Assembly (NCBI RefSeq): GCF_033958435.1
Contig: NC_134142.1
Location: 96,667,001-96,731,000, forward strand
Length of the DNA: 64,000 nucleotides
Direction of reading: 5' to 3'
Source of the DNA: Carettochelys insculpta
Taxonomy: Eukaryota; Chordata; Testudines; Carettochelyidae
Shown: positions 42,666 through 54,106 of the stretch, one piece after another
How positions within the stretch are numbered: the first letter of the stretch is position 1
Layout: every line of letters begins with the position of its first letter
Made by a program: the position numbers and the translations under genes
Notes under the pieces: model-generated
What the model was told of the DNA's origin: nothing
What the model saw: only the letters and a program-made list of their open reading frames with translations
Databases searched by the model: none

Positions 42666-44879
42666 AGTCACTATCATGGTTGTGCTGATAGCTGCTGACA
42701 CCAAACCTTGTTAGCATATGGCAGTTAATTACTAGTGTTGTCTAGAATGAGAATGAATAGTGTGTGGACTTTTTCTCAGTTAAAACAAATGAGCATCATA
42801 TCTGGGTACATAATGAAATATCAACATACACTATGGATTTCCCTGTGGAGGCTCAGTGCATTGAGGCAGAACCAGTATATTCTGAAGAACACATCATCCT
42901 ATTTGGTATTTTACAAAGTGTGTTATTCGGCACCCCATTAGGACAGTAACTAAGAAAGAATGGGAGATAGAGAATTAAAACATATCAAATATCCTCAACA
43001 CTATTCATTTATATTTACTTACTGGCTAACAAGAACTTTTATATTTACATATTAACAAGTACTGTAGGCAGTTCATTAGAAGCTTAACATGGAGTATATC
43101 AACAAGAACACACAAACTGTTATAATGGACATGTACAGTATAACTACAAGGACAAGATGTGATGTACAGTTATATATCTAGTCTGTATATTTTCTAATAT
43201 TCATTTATTTATATTGCTTTGACTTCAGCTGAGCTCTGCTGATATACAGCAGGTAAGGTTATGCTACAATGCATTAAAATATTAGCTCTGTGTGATCTTG
43301 GAAAAAAATTTACCAGGTTGAGGGCACTTGGTAACAAAATAGTACGTATCATTTACTTACATACATAGTAGCACCGTACATTTTCAAAAAAGCTGGACAA
43401 ATATTAACTGTGGAGATTCATCCTTGAATGCCCATCCCTGAAGAGCCGCAGTAAACGGAAATTTTTCCAGCTTCATGAATCTAAAAGAAATTCAAAGTTA
43501 TTTGTCTCTTAGTTTTCCAGACAAATTGCAAAGGTGGCCAAACTGCTAGCCTTATGAGAGAGACCACCATTTTACCCAAGTTTGGTTCCAAATGTACATT
43601 CAAGGCACTTTGATTGCTTCACGGTGGGGTGTCTCTGTGCTGGATTTTTAAAGGTATTTAGGGGTCTAAACATTCAAATAAGTGCTTAGTGGGATTCTCA
43701 AAAACACCCAGGTGCTTCACTTCCATTGAGTTCATGCCTAACTCCCACGGATTTCAATGGGAATTTGGTACCTAATTGCTTTTGAAAATCCCTTTAAGTC
43801 CCTATTTGCATCTTTAGGTACCTAAAAATCTAGTACTGCTGTCAATTTTTCCAGCTTTCAGCTTCTAGTTAGGATAAAAAATGCTGAAATTTCAAACTGA
43901 GAGGCTGACATCACAGTATTTCTGGCTTCATTTAAAGCACTAATGAATGGAAACATCAAAAGAAATATGTTTCCCCTATGATTCCCAGCCCAATTTCACA
44001 GGTTGGACAGAGAGATTAGGCTGAGCATCTGAACTTCGGGGTGCTTATGTGAGGTGAATTGCCAAGACTTTAGTGAGGTTTAATTCAATACTGACTTTAA
44101 AATAGCAAGTCTAAAAATGTTCTGTGTTCTAAATGAAAGCGTACCTTTCACTATGGAACTTAATGTCAAAAGTACCTAATAATCTGATTTTCCTCCAATA
44201 AATCTCTCAATAAACTCTTCTAAATTTCCAGGCTGGCATTCAGAACAAGAATAGTTCAAGGGCAGCCATGGGGTGTAAGAATTGAGTCAGAGGCTCGTTC
44301 ATGCAAGGAGTTGGTGTATTGTTAAGTAACAGCAAGAAGAAAGAACAATGGACATGAGCCGAGTTAGTGAATAGGAAGGCAAAGCCTGCATTTTTCATGT
44401 GTGTGACTCAATTGGACTGTTCAGCCCTGAGTCCCAGAAAACAGCTCTCTGTGGCTCTATTAAAAATATGAAGCATGTATATAATGGACCATTATGAAAT
44501 GAAGAGTGCAGTCATTAGAGCATGGAATACTTTCAAATATTGTTTTCACTTCTTGGTGATTTACCATAATCCATCTTTCTCCACAGTACCAGTCACACGT
44601 GTAAACAGGGGCACTGCTTGGCTACACAGTAGGAGACAATTTAGTTAATACTGGAACCACCTTCTGGCCTCTGACATGCTAAGTAAATTGCAAAATATAA
44701 GTTGCATAAAGAGCAAGGCACTTTTCTAGTGATCACAAAAATGTGTCTGCCAATCCATTACCCATGAAGAGAATAGTTGTTACTTCATTAATCACCTTCA
44801 GCTGTTAATTACTTACCCAGACACATCTTCATTCTCCCCCAATCCTAGGTACACATGCATTACTCTCCCAGATGAACAA
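42666..44879. other. Unassigned spacer, 2.2 kb
   Basis: It contains a palindromic old-repeat patch at about 43640-43840 (GGATTTTTAAAGGTATTTAGG...TTTGAAAATCCC, around CATTGAGTTCATGCCTAACTCC). Otherwise unique-looking, with no gene. Confidence 0.45.
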
Positions 44880-46631
44880 CAGGCTGACAATGCGCGGTGG
44901 TTACTCCCCGCGAGAGATGGCCAAATTAATGCGGGTGAGCTGGCGTCAGAACCCAAGGTCCCCGGGAGGGGGAGATCCCACCAACCCCCAGGCAAGGGAA
45001 GAACGCAGTCACTCCTGGAGCAATATAAGTGCTGAGGTTTACATTCTATTTCCCTGGCAGGTAGAGGTCCGGGCAGCAGGAGGGAGACTCAGGCACAGAG
45101 AAGTAAGTAAAACTCTATTATATATTGTTTATTATACTACAATGAAAACAACCATGAATAAAGCTACACTACTATTATTATCAACACAACAAAACTTAAC
45201 TTACAATTATTAAATTATACTTCATGATGCTCTCCTGTACACTTGTTTTTATTTTACTGGAAAGGAAAAATTTGATTAGCGGATAAAGGGAAGAGGGAAG
45301 GTAAGGGGATCTGGGCCGGGGCGCAACACCCGGCCCAAGCGGCTGGTGGTGGGGACTGCCGGGTCTTAGCCGAAGTCAGCCCCCTTTTAACCCCAGCCCT
45401 TTCCCGGGGTCACTGACCCACTCGGGAGAAGAATATGAGGGTAGGGAAAAAGGAATAGAGTAATAGTGGTGAGGCCTTACAGCACTAAACTAATTACTTT
45501 ATCTTATAAGTGTGTTTATCTATCTATAAATACTGTAATTACAACTAACTATAACCATCAAATTTAATCAAGTGTGTCTAATTTGGAGTGGGCTTTTTAG
45601 GCCCAGCCCTAAGGGGTCAGTCCCCCAGGCTCTGCCCTCCCCCTGCCGAAGGACAGCACAACGGAGGTCGCGACCCCCCATTCCCCTATTAAGGGTCCTG
45701 GTAACCACAGAAATGTTAGAATGTATTTAAATAAAGTGTATGTATGTCTAGTTCAGTGGCGAATGAGGCCTCGGGCTCTGCCACGGGCCTAGTAAAGTTA
45801 CGTGTCTCGATGATGATGTCCAGTCCGGTTAGTGGTCCAATTCGAGTAGGTTGTCTCAGCACCGCGACAGGGCGTAGGCGATGGAGTGGCCAAAGGAGCA
45901 GTAGCGATGAGATGGCGTTGGTGGGCTTCCAGTTTCCTCACCGGGTACACAGTACCCGGGGCCGGGGCCCCGGGCCAGTTTGCCACCAGGTGAGTACGCT
46001 GTAAAGCCCACTTGGTGCTCCTAGACGCAAGCGGGGTGCTCGGGTACGGTGAGGCGCTGGAGCGAAGGCGCCGATTCTCAGCTGACCAGCTGCCCCTGAG
46101 GCGAGCTGCAGCTGTGGTGAATTCAGCGCTGCCCAAAGGCAGGCGCTGCTGTGATCTCAGCTCTTCGCTCTTATTGAGCTGACCTGAGAGTTCAGCGGAC
46201 ACTATTGCTAGCCACGCTCCTCTCTGCGGTAGCAGCTGTTATGACAGCTAGCTCCCAGGGCCACCGAATGGTGGGTGGCACCTGAATTTATAGAGCAGTC
46301 TTATGAATATTTATGACATGATTATCATATGAGAGTTCTGCGCAGGTGGTTTTCAAATAGGTCCTCCTCTTGGCCGAAGGTGCTAGAAATTTGCACTTGG
46401 GGCCAATCGGAGGGCTCTATTTTGAACCTGGCTGCATGAATTATTCATGAGTTCAGGTTACTGGGGAAACCAACTGCCTCAGAGTGACCGTTGAGGGGGC
46501 GGCTGCTAAATGGCAGCCTATGAGAGTTTACATTTTCCATGTACCTGAATTGATTTTACAGTGCCAGAGGCTTGTTTCCCGTGACACACGGGGGTGATAA
46601 TGTCCTAGGGATAAAAATCCCTGACACAGGC
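44880..46631 (-). mobile_element. Solo LTR, family A, minus copy with CAGGC duplication
   Basis: LTR 44885-46626 (1742 bp), flanked by CAGGC (44880-44884 and 46627-46631). On the minus strand it begins TGTCAGGGATTTTTATCC and shares with the plus copy at 13123 the blocks GGGAAACAAGCCT, GGCTGCCATTTAGCAGCC and TTGGTTTCCCC.GTAACCTGAACTCATGAAT. A TATAAA lies on the minus strand near 46290. The middle parts of the two copies differ more than the ends. Confidence 0.85.
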
Positions 46632-46885
46632 ATGACACAATTACTGAAAAAAACACAACTGCCAGGGGAAAGTATCTGATTTTCAGAGGGATAGGGTGAT
46701 TGTAATGCTTCTTTCTCTTTTATTCCAAAAATAGGAGAGAAAGACTAGAGCAGGGGCAGAGCCAATAACCTCTTACCTATTTCCCACCTCCAGCTTACGT
46801 GATTCCAATGAATAGCATGAAAGCAAGTTGCCAAGGGGCTCAGCTAAGAACACACACTAACAATATACCCACTCAGTCAAAGAAA
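46632..46885. other. Short unassigned spacer
   Basis: No recognisable feature. Confidence 0.5.
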
Positions 46886-47060
46886 GTAGTGGTTACTAAC
46901 CTCTTGGTCTTTGAGCTGCGTTGCGCGTGTCCATTCCACTCCAGGTAGGCACGCATCATGAGCGCCAGCATGGGAAAATTTTCCATTTGTGTTTTGTCGC
47001 GGCAACACATTCAGCTTTTTGCTGCTTCATGCTGCTATGCAATGGCATTAAGCTGAGGTA
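46886..47060 (-). mobile_element. DIRS1-like relic, terminal repeat
   Basis: GTAGTGGTTACTAACCTCTTGGTCTTTGAGCTGCGTTGCG, then GTCCATTCCACTCCAGGTAGGC, has the layout of DIRS ends (splice-like TTACTAACC, CTTTGAG, then a conserved CATTCCA.T..AGGT). The matching internal complementary region is about 1.1 kb to the right. Confidence 0.6.
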
Positions 47061-48101
47061 GGGAATCTTTCTTGGGTTGGGGCCAGTGATCCACAGAAAA
47101 ATCAGTCAGGGTCACACAAAAGTGCAAAATATAAACTTCACTGAGATTGCCCCTGAAATAAGAACCAGGAAAAAAAAAAAAAGATACCCAACTCCACACA
47201 TACTCCACCCCCAAAGAACTGAGGTGCAGGGCTTTTCCCCAGGCTGAATTAACTCTTCTGGCACCTGGGGCTAGTATATTTTCTGTGTCCCTGTAAACTC
47301 TGGGTGGGGCAACAAATGAGGGATGTGCAACTGTGCACCACCAGTAGAAACCAAAAACCTAGCTGGGGGCGCTCTGCTAATCATCTGGGCCACATCTAAA
47401 TCTCTCCTGAGTGGCCACATGAATGCACAGCTGACAGGGAACCATGGCTGTGAGTGGGGGATCTGGATCAGTTGTAGGGTGCAGGAGAGGGCTGAGGGTG
47501 AATGTGCGGGATCAGAGCAGGAGGTAGGGTGCAGGAGTGGGCTGTGGGGGGGTCAGGGCAGGAGAGCATGCTTACCTGGCTCAGTTCCCCAGGCACACAT
47601 GTGGTCCCACACACTCTGCCTCTCCCACACACTGCCTCCCACTGGCCATGATTATGGCCAATGTAAGCAGCAGGGGAAAAGCCCCCGGGGAGCAGTTCCC
47701 TGCACTACCATTCCCCCAGCCATGGGTGAGGGATAACAGCAGTGCATAGAGCCTCTTCCTTTCTCCACCAGGCAAAGCCTGTGGGCCAGATCCCACCCTG
47801 GCCTGCCTTGACCGAGCCCCAAAGCTCCCCACTCCTGCAGGAGGGAGCCAGTGTGGCATTCCAGCCTCAGAGGAAAGGTGTGTTTCTGGGGGTGAGTGCC
47901 AACACGGGCTTCCTAACATGGTGGGAGCCCCATGCCTCAAGGGTCAGATCCAGGCTGAATCCAGCCTGCAGGCTATAGATTTCCCATCTTTGGTATAAAG
48001 GGCACAGACATCTCACACTTCCCACCTCAGTTCCTTCTTATGAGACAAAGTCCAGTTAGCAAGGCAAGAGGCTTGGTCATGGAATAAGACATTTGCAATA
48101 T
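47061..48101. other. GC-rich interspersed repeat between DIRS relic ends
   Basis: An A13 tract (about 47170-47182) precedes a GC-rich region with GGGTGCAGGAG repeats (47460-47560) like the complement of 19.9-20.2 kb. In the intact DIRS at 52.5 kb the corresponding interval is only about 250 bp, so this is probably a later insertion. The open frames here (up to 137 codons) show no domain and are not called genes. Confidence 0.45.
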
Positions 48102-48205
48102 GTCTTGAAGAACAATGGTTACACAAGAGTAACAAGTTTTTCTTCCAATAATTGCACATAACCATTTCACTTCAGGTAACTCACAAATAGGTCAAGCTGG
48201 AGCTA
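48102..48205 (-). mobile_element. DIRS1-like relic, internal complementary region
   Basis: GTCTTGAAGAACAATGGTTACACAAGAGTAACAAGTTTTTCTTCC, then CACATAACCATTTCACTTCAGGTAACTCACAAATAG, has the head-to-tail junction layout of the region at 52771-52870: ...GAAGAACCACCGTTAC...GAGTAACTTC..TTCTTCGAG.... Confidence 0.6.
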
Positions 48206-48992
48206 GGTTTTGGAGTCTACCTGAACAAGGACTGAAAAAATACACTTCCAAATACATGGCACCTCATCTGAAATGCTGAGCTGTAGCATAATGAGTAGTT
48301 AAAACATGTGCTGAAGGCCAAGTTACTACAAATGGCTGCTTTTGGTTCTTTAAAAAAAAAAAAACTGTGGAAGCTGCATGAAACTGTGAAAAATGTACCA
48401 CCAGCCTGGTTGGAGTGTGGGGGGGTTCATCGACAAGGTCATAGCATAGACATACACAGGACAAAATCCAGGCTGAAACCCTCTTCACTGTGACTGTACT
48501 GGATTTCATCCTGTCCTCAATTGAGATGAACAGCTGTGGTGATGACTAAAAAGACCTAATTGTGACAATGTATTCTATATTCTTATGATTATGCTATAAC
48601 TAGAATATATTTAGACAAGATGCTTCATGTGACATATCATTGGAAAGGTTATAATCTGCTGAATATGATTATCCCATTTGTATACACATATCATTCCTGT
48701 ATTTGACGTTGGAAATAAGAAGTATAAATCTGTGTTAGTAATGTAGTCATGCTACATGAGGGCTATTTTTGGTATTCAGGAAACTTAATGGATCAATACT
48801 CAGAAGCATGATTGTGATTGTGAATAGACTTGTTTCCCCTGGAAGTGGTAGGTCCTAACAAGACATGTGGCCATGTCATCTGATATTGTAACCCATCTTG
48901 GAAGATGTACTTTTCTAGTGAAAGTGAGGAAAAAAGTTTAAACTAAACACAAAGGATTTCTGCCAAATGCAGAACCTACATAAGGGTCGGGA
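48206..48992. other. Unassigned spacer
   Basis: A12 tract near 48352. No gene or bounded element. Confidence 0.5.
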
Positions 48993-49137
48993 CCAGTGGT
49001 TCCTTAATTTTTTTCCATCCAGGGGTGAAATAAATTTTATGTGCACTACCATTTGAAACACTGGCAGGCAGCTGTGACCACTCTGCTCAGTCTCTCCTGG
49101 GTGGCTGCCCAAGCACACAGCTTATAGGGAACACTGG
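48993..49137. mobile_element. Short hAT-like MITE
   Basis: Ends CCAGTGGTTCC and GGAACACTGG are short inverted repeats of the CAGTGTTCC type known from hAT-like non-autonomous elements. At 145 bp it is non-coding. The expected 8-bp target duplication is not visible, so the call is tentative. Confidence 0.4.
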
Positions 49138-52100
49138 TGAAGAGTGAGGTATTCTAGGTCAAGATGACTGCTGCAAATCACGAAAACTGAATAGAGGGGA
49201 AGGAGGATTGCGCTCTGAATGGGAGGCTTCCAGTGTGTGAAAGAAACTTATCAGAACTTCTATGAGGGTGAGATATTACATGTACCCAGTTTCTTAATGC
49301 ATTAAACTTAGCTCGCTTGGCCTGATTTCTTTCTTTTAGTAACCTACATTGTTTTGTCTGCTGTCTCTCATGACCATTTAAATCCTATCTTTTATACTCA
49401 ACATCGCTTATGTTTATAAATAAATCCAGTGTAAGTAATTGTTCATTGTTATTGGGGGCAAGAAGTCTATGCATCTCTCTCTTTACCCGGTGAGAGAGGA
49501 TGAACATGAACTTACTGTATAATGTTTTATATAAGGTAAGACAGATTTGTGTGTGGTTCAGGTCCCATTGAGGGTGCTGAGGCAAGTCCTCTTAGCTCAG
49601 CTGATCTCAGCATCTGTATTATACTGCAGAGTTGCGAGCCAATGGTCCTAGGAGATCAGGGCACCTTCAGTACAGTGTGAAGTGTGCCCTGGCTGAGGGG
49701 CGGAGCAGACTGGAGAACCAATGCTGGCAAGTCCATGCCAGTACTGTTAGAATCAGGTGAGCGTTATCCTGCTTGAGCTTGAACCAGGGAAGGAGAAGAG
49801 TGGGAAGATAGGTACGCAAGAGCCTAGCACAATAGGCTTCATGACTAAAGCTGCAACAAGAATACATATACTATAGTATAAATGATGGGTGATGTATCTA
49901 AAATGAATTGGCTGCCTCAGTCTATATCCAATGCACCAAGTGTCAACAACTTAACCTCTTCCCCCAACAATCTGGGCCCTTGTTAACAGGCTCCATTAAT
50001 TGATAATTCAGTCTTCCACTTCTATTCATGTTCCTAAACTTTTTAACTCTCATATATAACAAAACTTCCAAATCTAATTGTGATTGTTTTCATTCTTAGG
50101 TAATGCAGCACACTCACTGAGACTGAATTAGAGAAAAGATATCCTGTGGAGAATGTTGTTGTTATGTCAACTTTGCAGGCAGGAGTTGTGGTCCAATTAC
50201 ACTAACGAAGAGTTTGTTTTCCGATGACTTGACAGCTACATGCAATTAGAATCATGCTTAGTATTTACTGTACAATATTTATGAATCACATTTTTCCTGG
50301 TCAACAAATATAACTAAAAATATAAATCAACAGGTGGAGTGGGTTAAAACTTCAAAAAAAGATAGGACGATGGGTCTGGGAATTAAAATTTTGTGTTTTC
50401 CACTTGCTTTAGTGGAAAGTGTGAATGCTCACCACCTATGGAGAACTGGGACACTTAGTCAGGATCCTCAATCTGGACTGAAGTTGCTGATCTTTAGCAC
50501 CCGTATTTGAACATTTTGAACTAAATGCCTTCCCTGAGGCCACAGAGGTGAGATAAAGTTCAGAATGATACCCAGAGCCCTGGCTCTTAAGGCAATCCTC
50601 TCTAACCAGTGAAGATTTCCATGGCTTAATGCTCAGCCAACAATTAAGTTGTATGCCATTACTTACATCATTATTCTGTGTTCAATACAGTAGTAGTTCT
50701 ACATACTACAGTACAGTATTTCCTGACTGGTTATCTTTAAGCTTCAGATAACTGATCTTCCTACATAACATGGGTGAGATGAATGACCCAAAGTTACTGC
50801 TAATGTTAATCCTGGAATACACAACCTGTTCCATTTAGAAAGAAATAGTTCATTGCCTCAGACATTTCGTGAGGGCAGTTCTTCAGTTTCGAGAACACAT
50901 GGTGCCTCGTTACTACTGTGAGTTCTGCAGTGGAAATGTCTAATGTTGTTATAAATGAGCCTCAGATGCTCTCGTACAGTCACAAGGACCAAAACCATAT
51001 TTTCAAGCACAGATCTTCAGCACTACAGAAACCAATCTGCTTGTACAGATGTTAACAGGCTTATTGTCAATGCTGTAGGCAAGTTGTTGTAAATAAGGGA
51101 GGGAAGCTGTAACTGGTGAAACATGTATTGCGTTTTGTTCTCTGTCAGGATGACAAAAGAAAATAATAGGTTTTGTTCAGAAACATGTTAAGCTCGCTCC
51201 TGTGCCAATTCTCAAAGAATGGAAACTTTCCCCAAACAGGCACTTAGGGTAAATGAAAGGAGATTATGAAACTGCATTGTAAAACTGGAGGCTAATAATA
51301 ATATTAAAAAAGATGATAAAGGATGCCAGTGGTCAGCTTTTTGTTTTGCTCTGTTTTTGTGCGATGGGGATTATACAGGTAAGAATCAATTCCTCTACTA
51401 ATGAAATTGTGTTGGCTTTTTTAAACAAAAGGATAGCAACCTCCTCTTGACAGCTGTTTGCACGAACTAATTTTCATTCACTGCATAGGTTTCATTGTCC
51501 TGGTCCAATGAAAACACTTCAGCTCAAAAGACTTGAGATAAATTACCTCCCTCAAGTGTTTTCAATTCTTTTGTGAGTGAAGCTTGTTAAGAAATAAACA
51601 TTCTTGCCTTTTCAAATTTAATGTTCAGAAAACACATTTTTGTGGTTAGCAAGCAGTGCTCTACTCAGTTTAACATAGCTAGCAGTTTGTTCCACTGAGC
51701 CCACCCACTGTGGTGGATGGCACTTTTATTTGATTGCATACTAATCTTCATAGAGTAAACCCCTCCAGTTCTAAAGAGGATTGTATATAATGAAAACGTA
51801 CATAGAAACGTCAGAAAACTATTTAATCTTAGACCCCTGGGCTGAGATGGGATGAGAGATGTGGGTTCCATACATAAGTCATCCTTAAAACTTACACTGA
51901 TCATGACAAAATTTTGTATATGTTTACTTAGCGGACAAGTTAATAATAGGTTGAATACCAAAAGGAGCTTGATTTATGTTTTGCAAACAAAGCTGAAGCA
52001 TTAGTTTCCCTTTTAGGAACAAGGGAGCAAAATGTTGTTCATTTATTGGGCAATGTTCTCCTCTTCTTACATCTAAGGAGATGGAGTCATGCTGTTGCTC

Positions 52101-52506
52101 AGGCTGATCCATATTGTCCGTTTGTTTACTGCTGACCTGGTTTTCAGTGCTGCTGAACATCCTCAGCTTCTGCTGATTTCCCCAGGAACTTCATGTACTC
52201 AACGCTTCTGGAAATTAGGACAGAAATCACCTTTTGTGTCATACAATCTCTGACCATCCTCTCTTCCCAAACACACACAGACAACCCACTGTAGCACAGG
52301 GTGGGAGAGCACAAATACGCATATTTACCTACAAGCACGTGAATACCAGCTCTTCCCCAAACTGTTACAAATGAAGCATGTTCACACTAATGTTTGTGGG
52401 GAAGTAAAACAAAAAAACAGGGCTACAGACTGGATGAGGTAACATTCTCCCATGTGTTTCTCAATTAAAAGAAAGCTACAGTTTTTCACATCTTCTTGCC
52501 ATGGAA
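49138..52506. other. Unassigned spacer, 3.4 kb, with a possible MIR fragment
   Basis: At about 50520-50620, ATGCCTTCCCTGAGGCCACAGAGGT...CCAGAGCCCTGGCTCTTAAGGCA reads as a complement-strand MIR fragment. The rest is AT-rich with no supported gene. Confidence 0.45.
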
Positions 52507-52535
52507 AGAGAAGTTACTCACCGTAGTAACGGTGG

Positions 52536-52701
52536 TTCTTCGAGATGTGTCCCCGTGGGTGCTCCACCATAGGTGACGGCTTGGCCGGCGCCGCAGATCG
52601 GATCTTCCAAGCAGTTTCTGCCGGACCGCGCATGCGCCGGCGCGCGCCGCTCCCTGGCGCGCTCCTGGCCATGTGCGCGATCCGGTCCCCACCAGTTCCT
52701 C
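52536..52701. repeat. DIRS terminal inverted repeat, left (3' end of element)
   Basis: About 166 bp, inverted against 58442-58607 with few differences (for example CCGGCGCGCGCC against the complement CCGGCGCACGCC). It runs from TTCTTCGAG to CCAGTTCCTC and is GC- and CpG-rich. The element extends about 29 bp further left, with GTTACTCACCGTAGTAACGG. Confidence 0.9.
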
Positions 52702-52770
52702 GACCAACCGCCTCGGTTGCCCCTGCAAAACACTAACAGAGATCCGAAGCGGGGAGGATGGGCGGGAAGT

Positions 52771-52870
52771 GGAGCACCCAGGGGGACACATCTCGAAGAA
52801 CCACCGTTACTACGGTGAGTAACTTCTCTTTCTTCTTCGAGTGTCCCCGTGGGTGCTCCACCATAGGTGA
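52771..52870. repeat. DIRS internal complementary region
   Basis: Bases 52771-52831 are complementary to the outer left end (52507-52567). Bases 52830-52870 are complementary to the outer right end (58567-58608). The two matches abut at CTTCTCTTTCTTCTTC. The region is thus a copy of the two element ends joined, the published hallmark used by DIRS elements to complete full-length circular DNA. Confidence 0.9.
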
Positions 52871-52909
52871 CTACCCAGCAGTAACCCAGATAGGTGGTGG
52901 GTAATCGGA

Positions 52910-54106
52910 TTATGTGCAGCTGGTCCCCGAGAGGACCGCTGCAGAGAGACGGGTATCCTCTTGGAATACCCTGTGAAGGGCGTAATGTTTGGCGAACGTG
53001 TCGTAGGATGACCAGGTCGCCGCTCTGCAAATGTCTTTCAATGCAACGCCCTTGAAAAAGGCTGTTGATGCTGCCACCGCCCTGGTGGAATGAGCCCTGG
53101 GAGTGGCCGACAAAGGAGTCTTTCTGAGCTCGTAGCACATTTTTATGCAGGATACAATGTGCTTTGAGATTCTCTGCGATGAGAGACCTTCTCCTTTAGA
53201 TTTGGGAGCGAGGGAGACCAGGAGTCTATCCGTTTTTCGGAAGGACTTGGTCCTGTCTACGTAGAAGGCTAGCGCCCTCCTCACATCCAGGAGGTGTAGG
53301 CGCGCCTCTTCGCTGGAGTTATGAGGCTTTGGATAGAACGAGGGTAGAACAATAGGTTCATTGATGTGAAACTCGGAAGAAACTTTGGGAACAAAGGCTG
53401 GATGCAGCCGTATGGTTACCGCCTCCTTGGAAAAGACAGTACAGGGTGGCGTTGCCATGACTGCCGCAAGCTCGCTCACCCGACGGGCTGACGTAATTGC
53501 AAGAAGAAAGGTCGTCTTTACTGTAAGGAGGCGAAGGGGAACCGTGGCCAAGGGCTCGAACGGTGGTCCCATGAGTGTGGTAAGCACCAGGTCCAAGCTC
53601 CACGAAGGTGGAATCGGTTTCCGAGGGGGGTATAGGTTTACCAACCCTTTGAGGAACCTGGTAACCATAGGGTGGGCGAACACCGTGTGCCCTCCCTCCT
53701 CATGTCTGAACGCCGAGATGGCGGCCAGGTGGACCTTTAACGAGGATAGCGAGAGTCCTGCTCTCTTGAGGTCCAGTAAATACTCTAGAATTGTAGGTAT
53801 AGGCACCGAAAGGGGGGCCAGCTGCTTGGTAGAACACCAAGCCATGAAGCGAGTCCATTTTTGTTTGTAGGTTTTCCTAGTGGAAGTCCTCCTGCTACTT
53901 TCTAGGACTTGCTGTACTTCCACTGTGCATGTGCTCTCTAGGGAGCTGAGCCATGGATTAGCCACGCTTGCAGTCGCAGGCTTTGGGGGTGCGGATGCAC
54001 TATGGACCCCTGGGCTTGCGTGAGCAGGTCCGGCGCCACCGGAAGAGGCATCGGTGGGCGGTCCGACAGGCGCAGGAGTAGGGGGAACCATGGTTGGCGA
54101 TCCCAT
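52910..54106 (-). CDS. Tyrosine recombinase (DIRS ORF)
   Basis: The last about 324 residues (52913-53884) form the recombinase. An N-terminal SAM-like core-binding part (STRKTYKQKWTRF...) is followed by a catalytic domain with box I Arg in SARRVSELAAV, box II HSTRA (H and R) and the nucleophile Tyr in AKHYALH. The R-H-R-Y set is complete. Its job is to insert circular element DNA without a DDE integrase. The start given is the nearest in-frame ATG (54106), overlapping the RT frame by 169 nt. The frame stays open much further upstream, back to the Gag stop at 55880, so other expression routes are possible. It ends TSCT-stop. Confidence 0.85.
   Translation of the reverse strand: MGSPTMVPPTPAPVGPPTDASSGGAGPAHASPGVHSASAPPKPATASVANPWLSSLESTCTVEVQQVLESSRRTSTRKTYKQKWTRFMAWCSTKQLAPLSVPIPTILEYLLDLKRAGLSLSSLKVHLAAISAFRHEEGGHTVFAHPMVTRFLKGLVNLYPPRKPIPPSWSLDLVLTTLMGPPFEPLATVPLRLLTVKTTFLLAITSARRVSELAAVMATPPCTVFSKEAVTIRLHPAFVPKVSSEFHINEPIVLPSFYPKPHNSSEEARLHLLDVRRALAFYVDRTKSFRKTDRLLVSLAPKSKGEGLSSQRISKHIVSCIKMCYELRKTPLSATPRAHSTRAVAASTAFFKGVALKDICRAATWSSYDTFAKHYALHRVFQEDTRLSAAVLSGTSCT

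Noticed and set aside
47323..47736. 137-codon frame and overlapping frames in GC-rich DNA
   Set aside because: The sequence is a GGGTGCAGGAG-type interspersed repeat. Frames on both strands are equally open, which points to base composition and not coding.
53385..53870. Plus-strand frames inside the DIRS element (also near 54851 and 55636)
   Set aside because: They are antisense shadows of the minus-strand coding frames, with no domain of their own.
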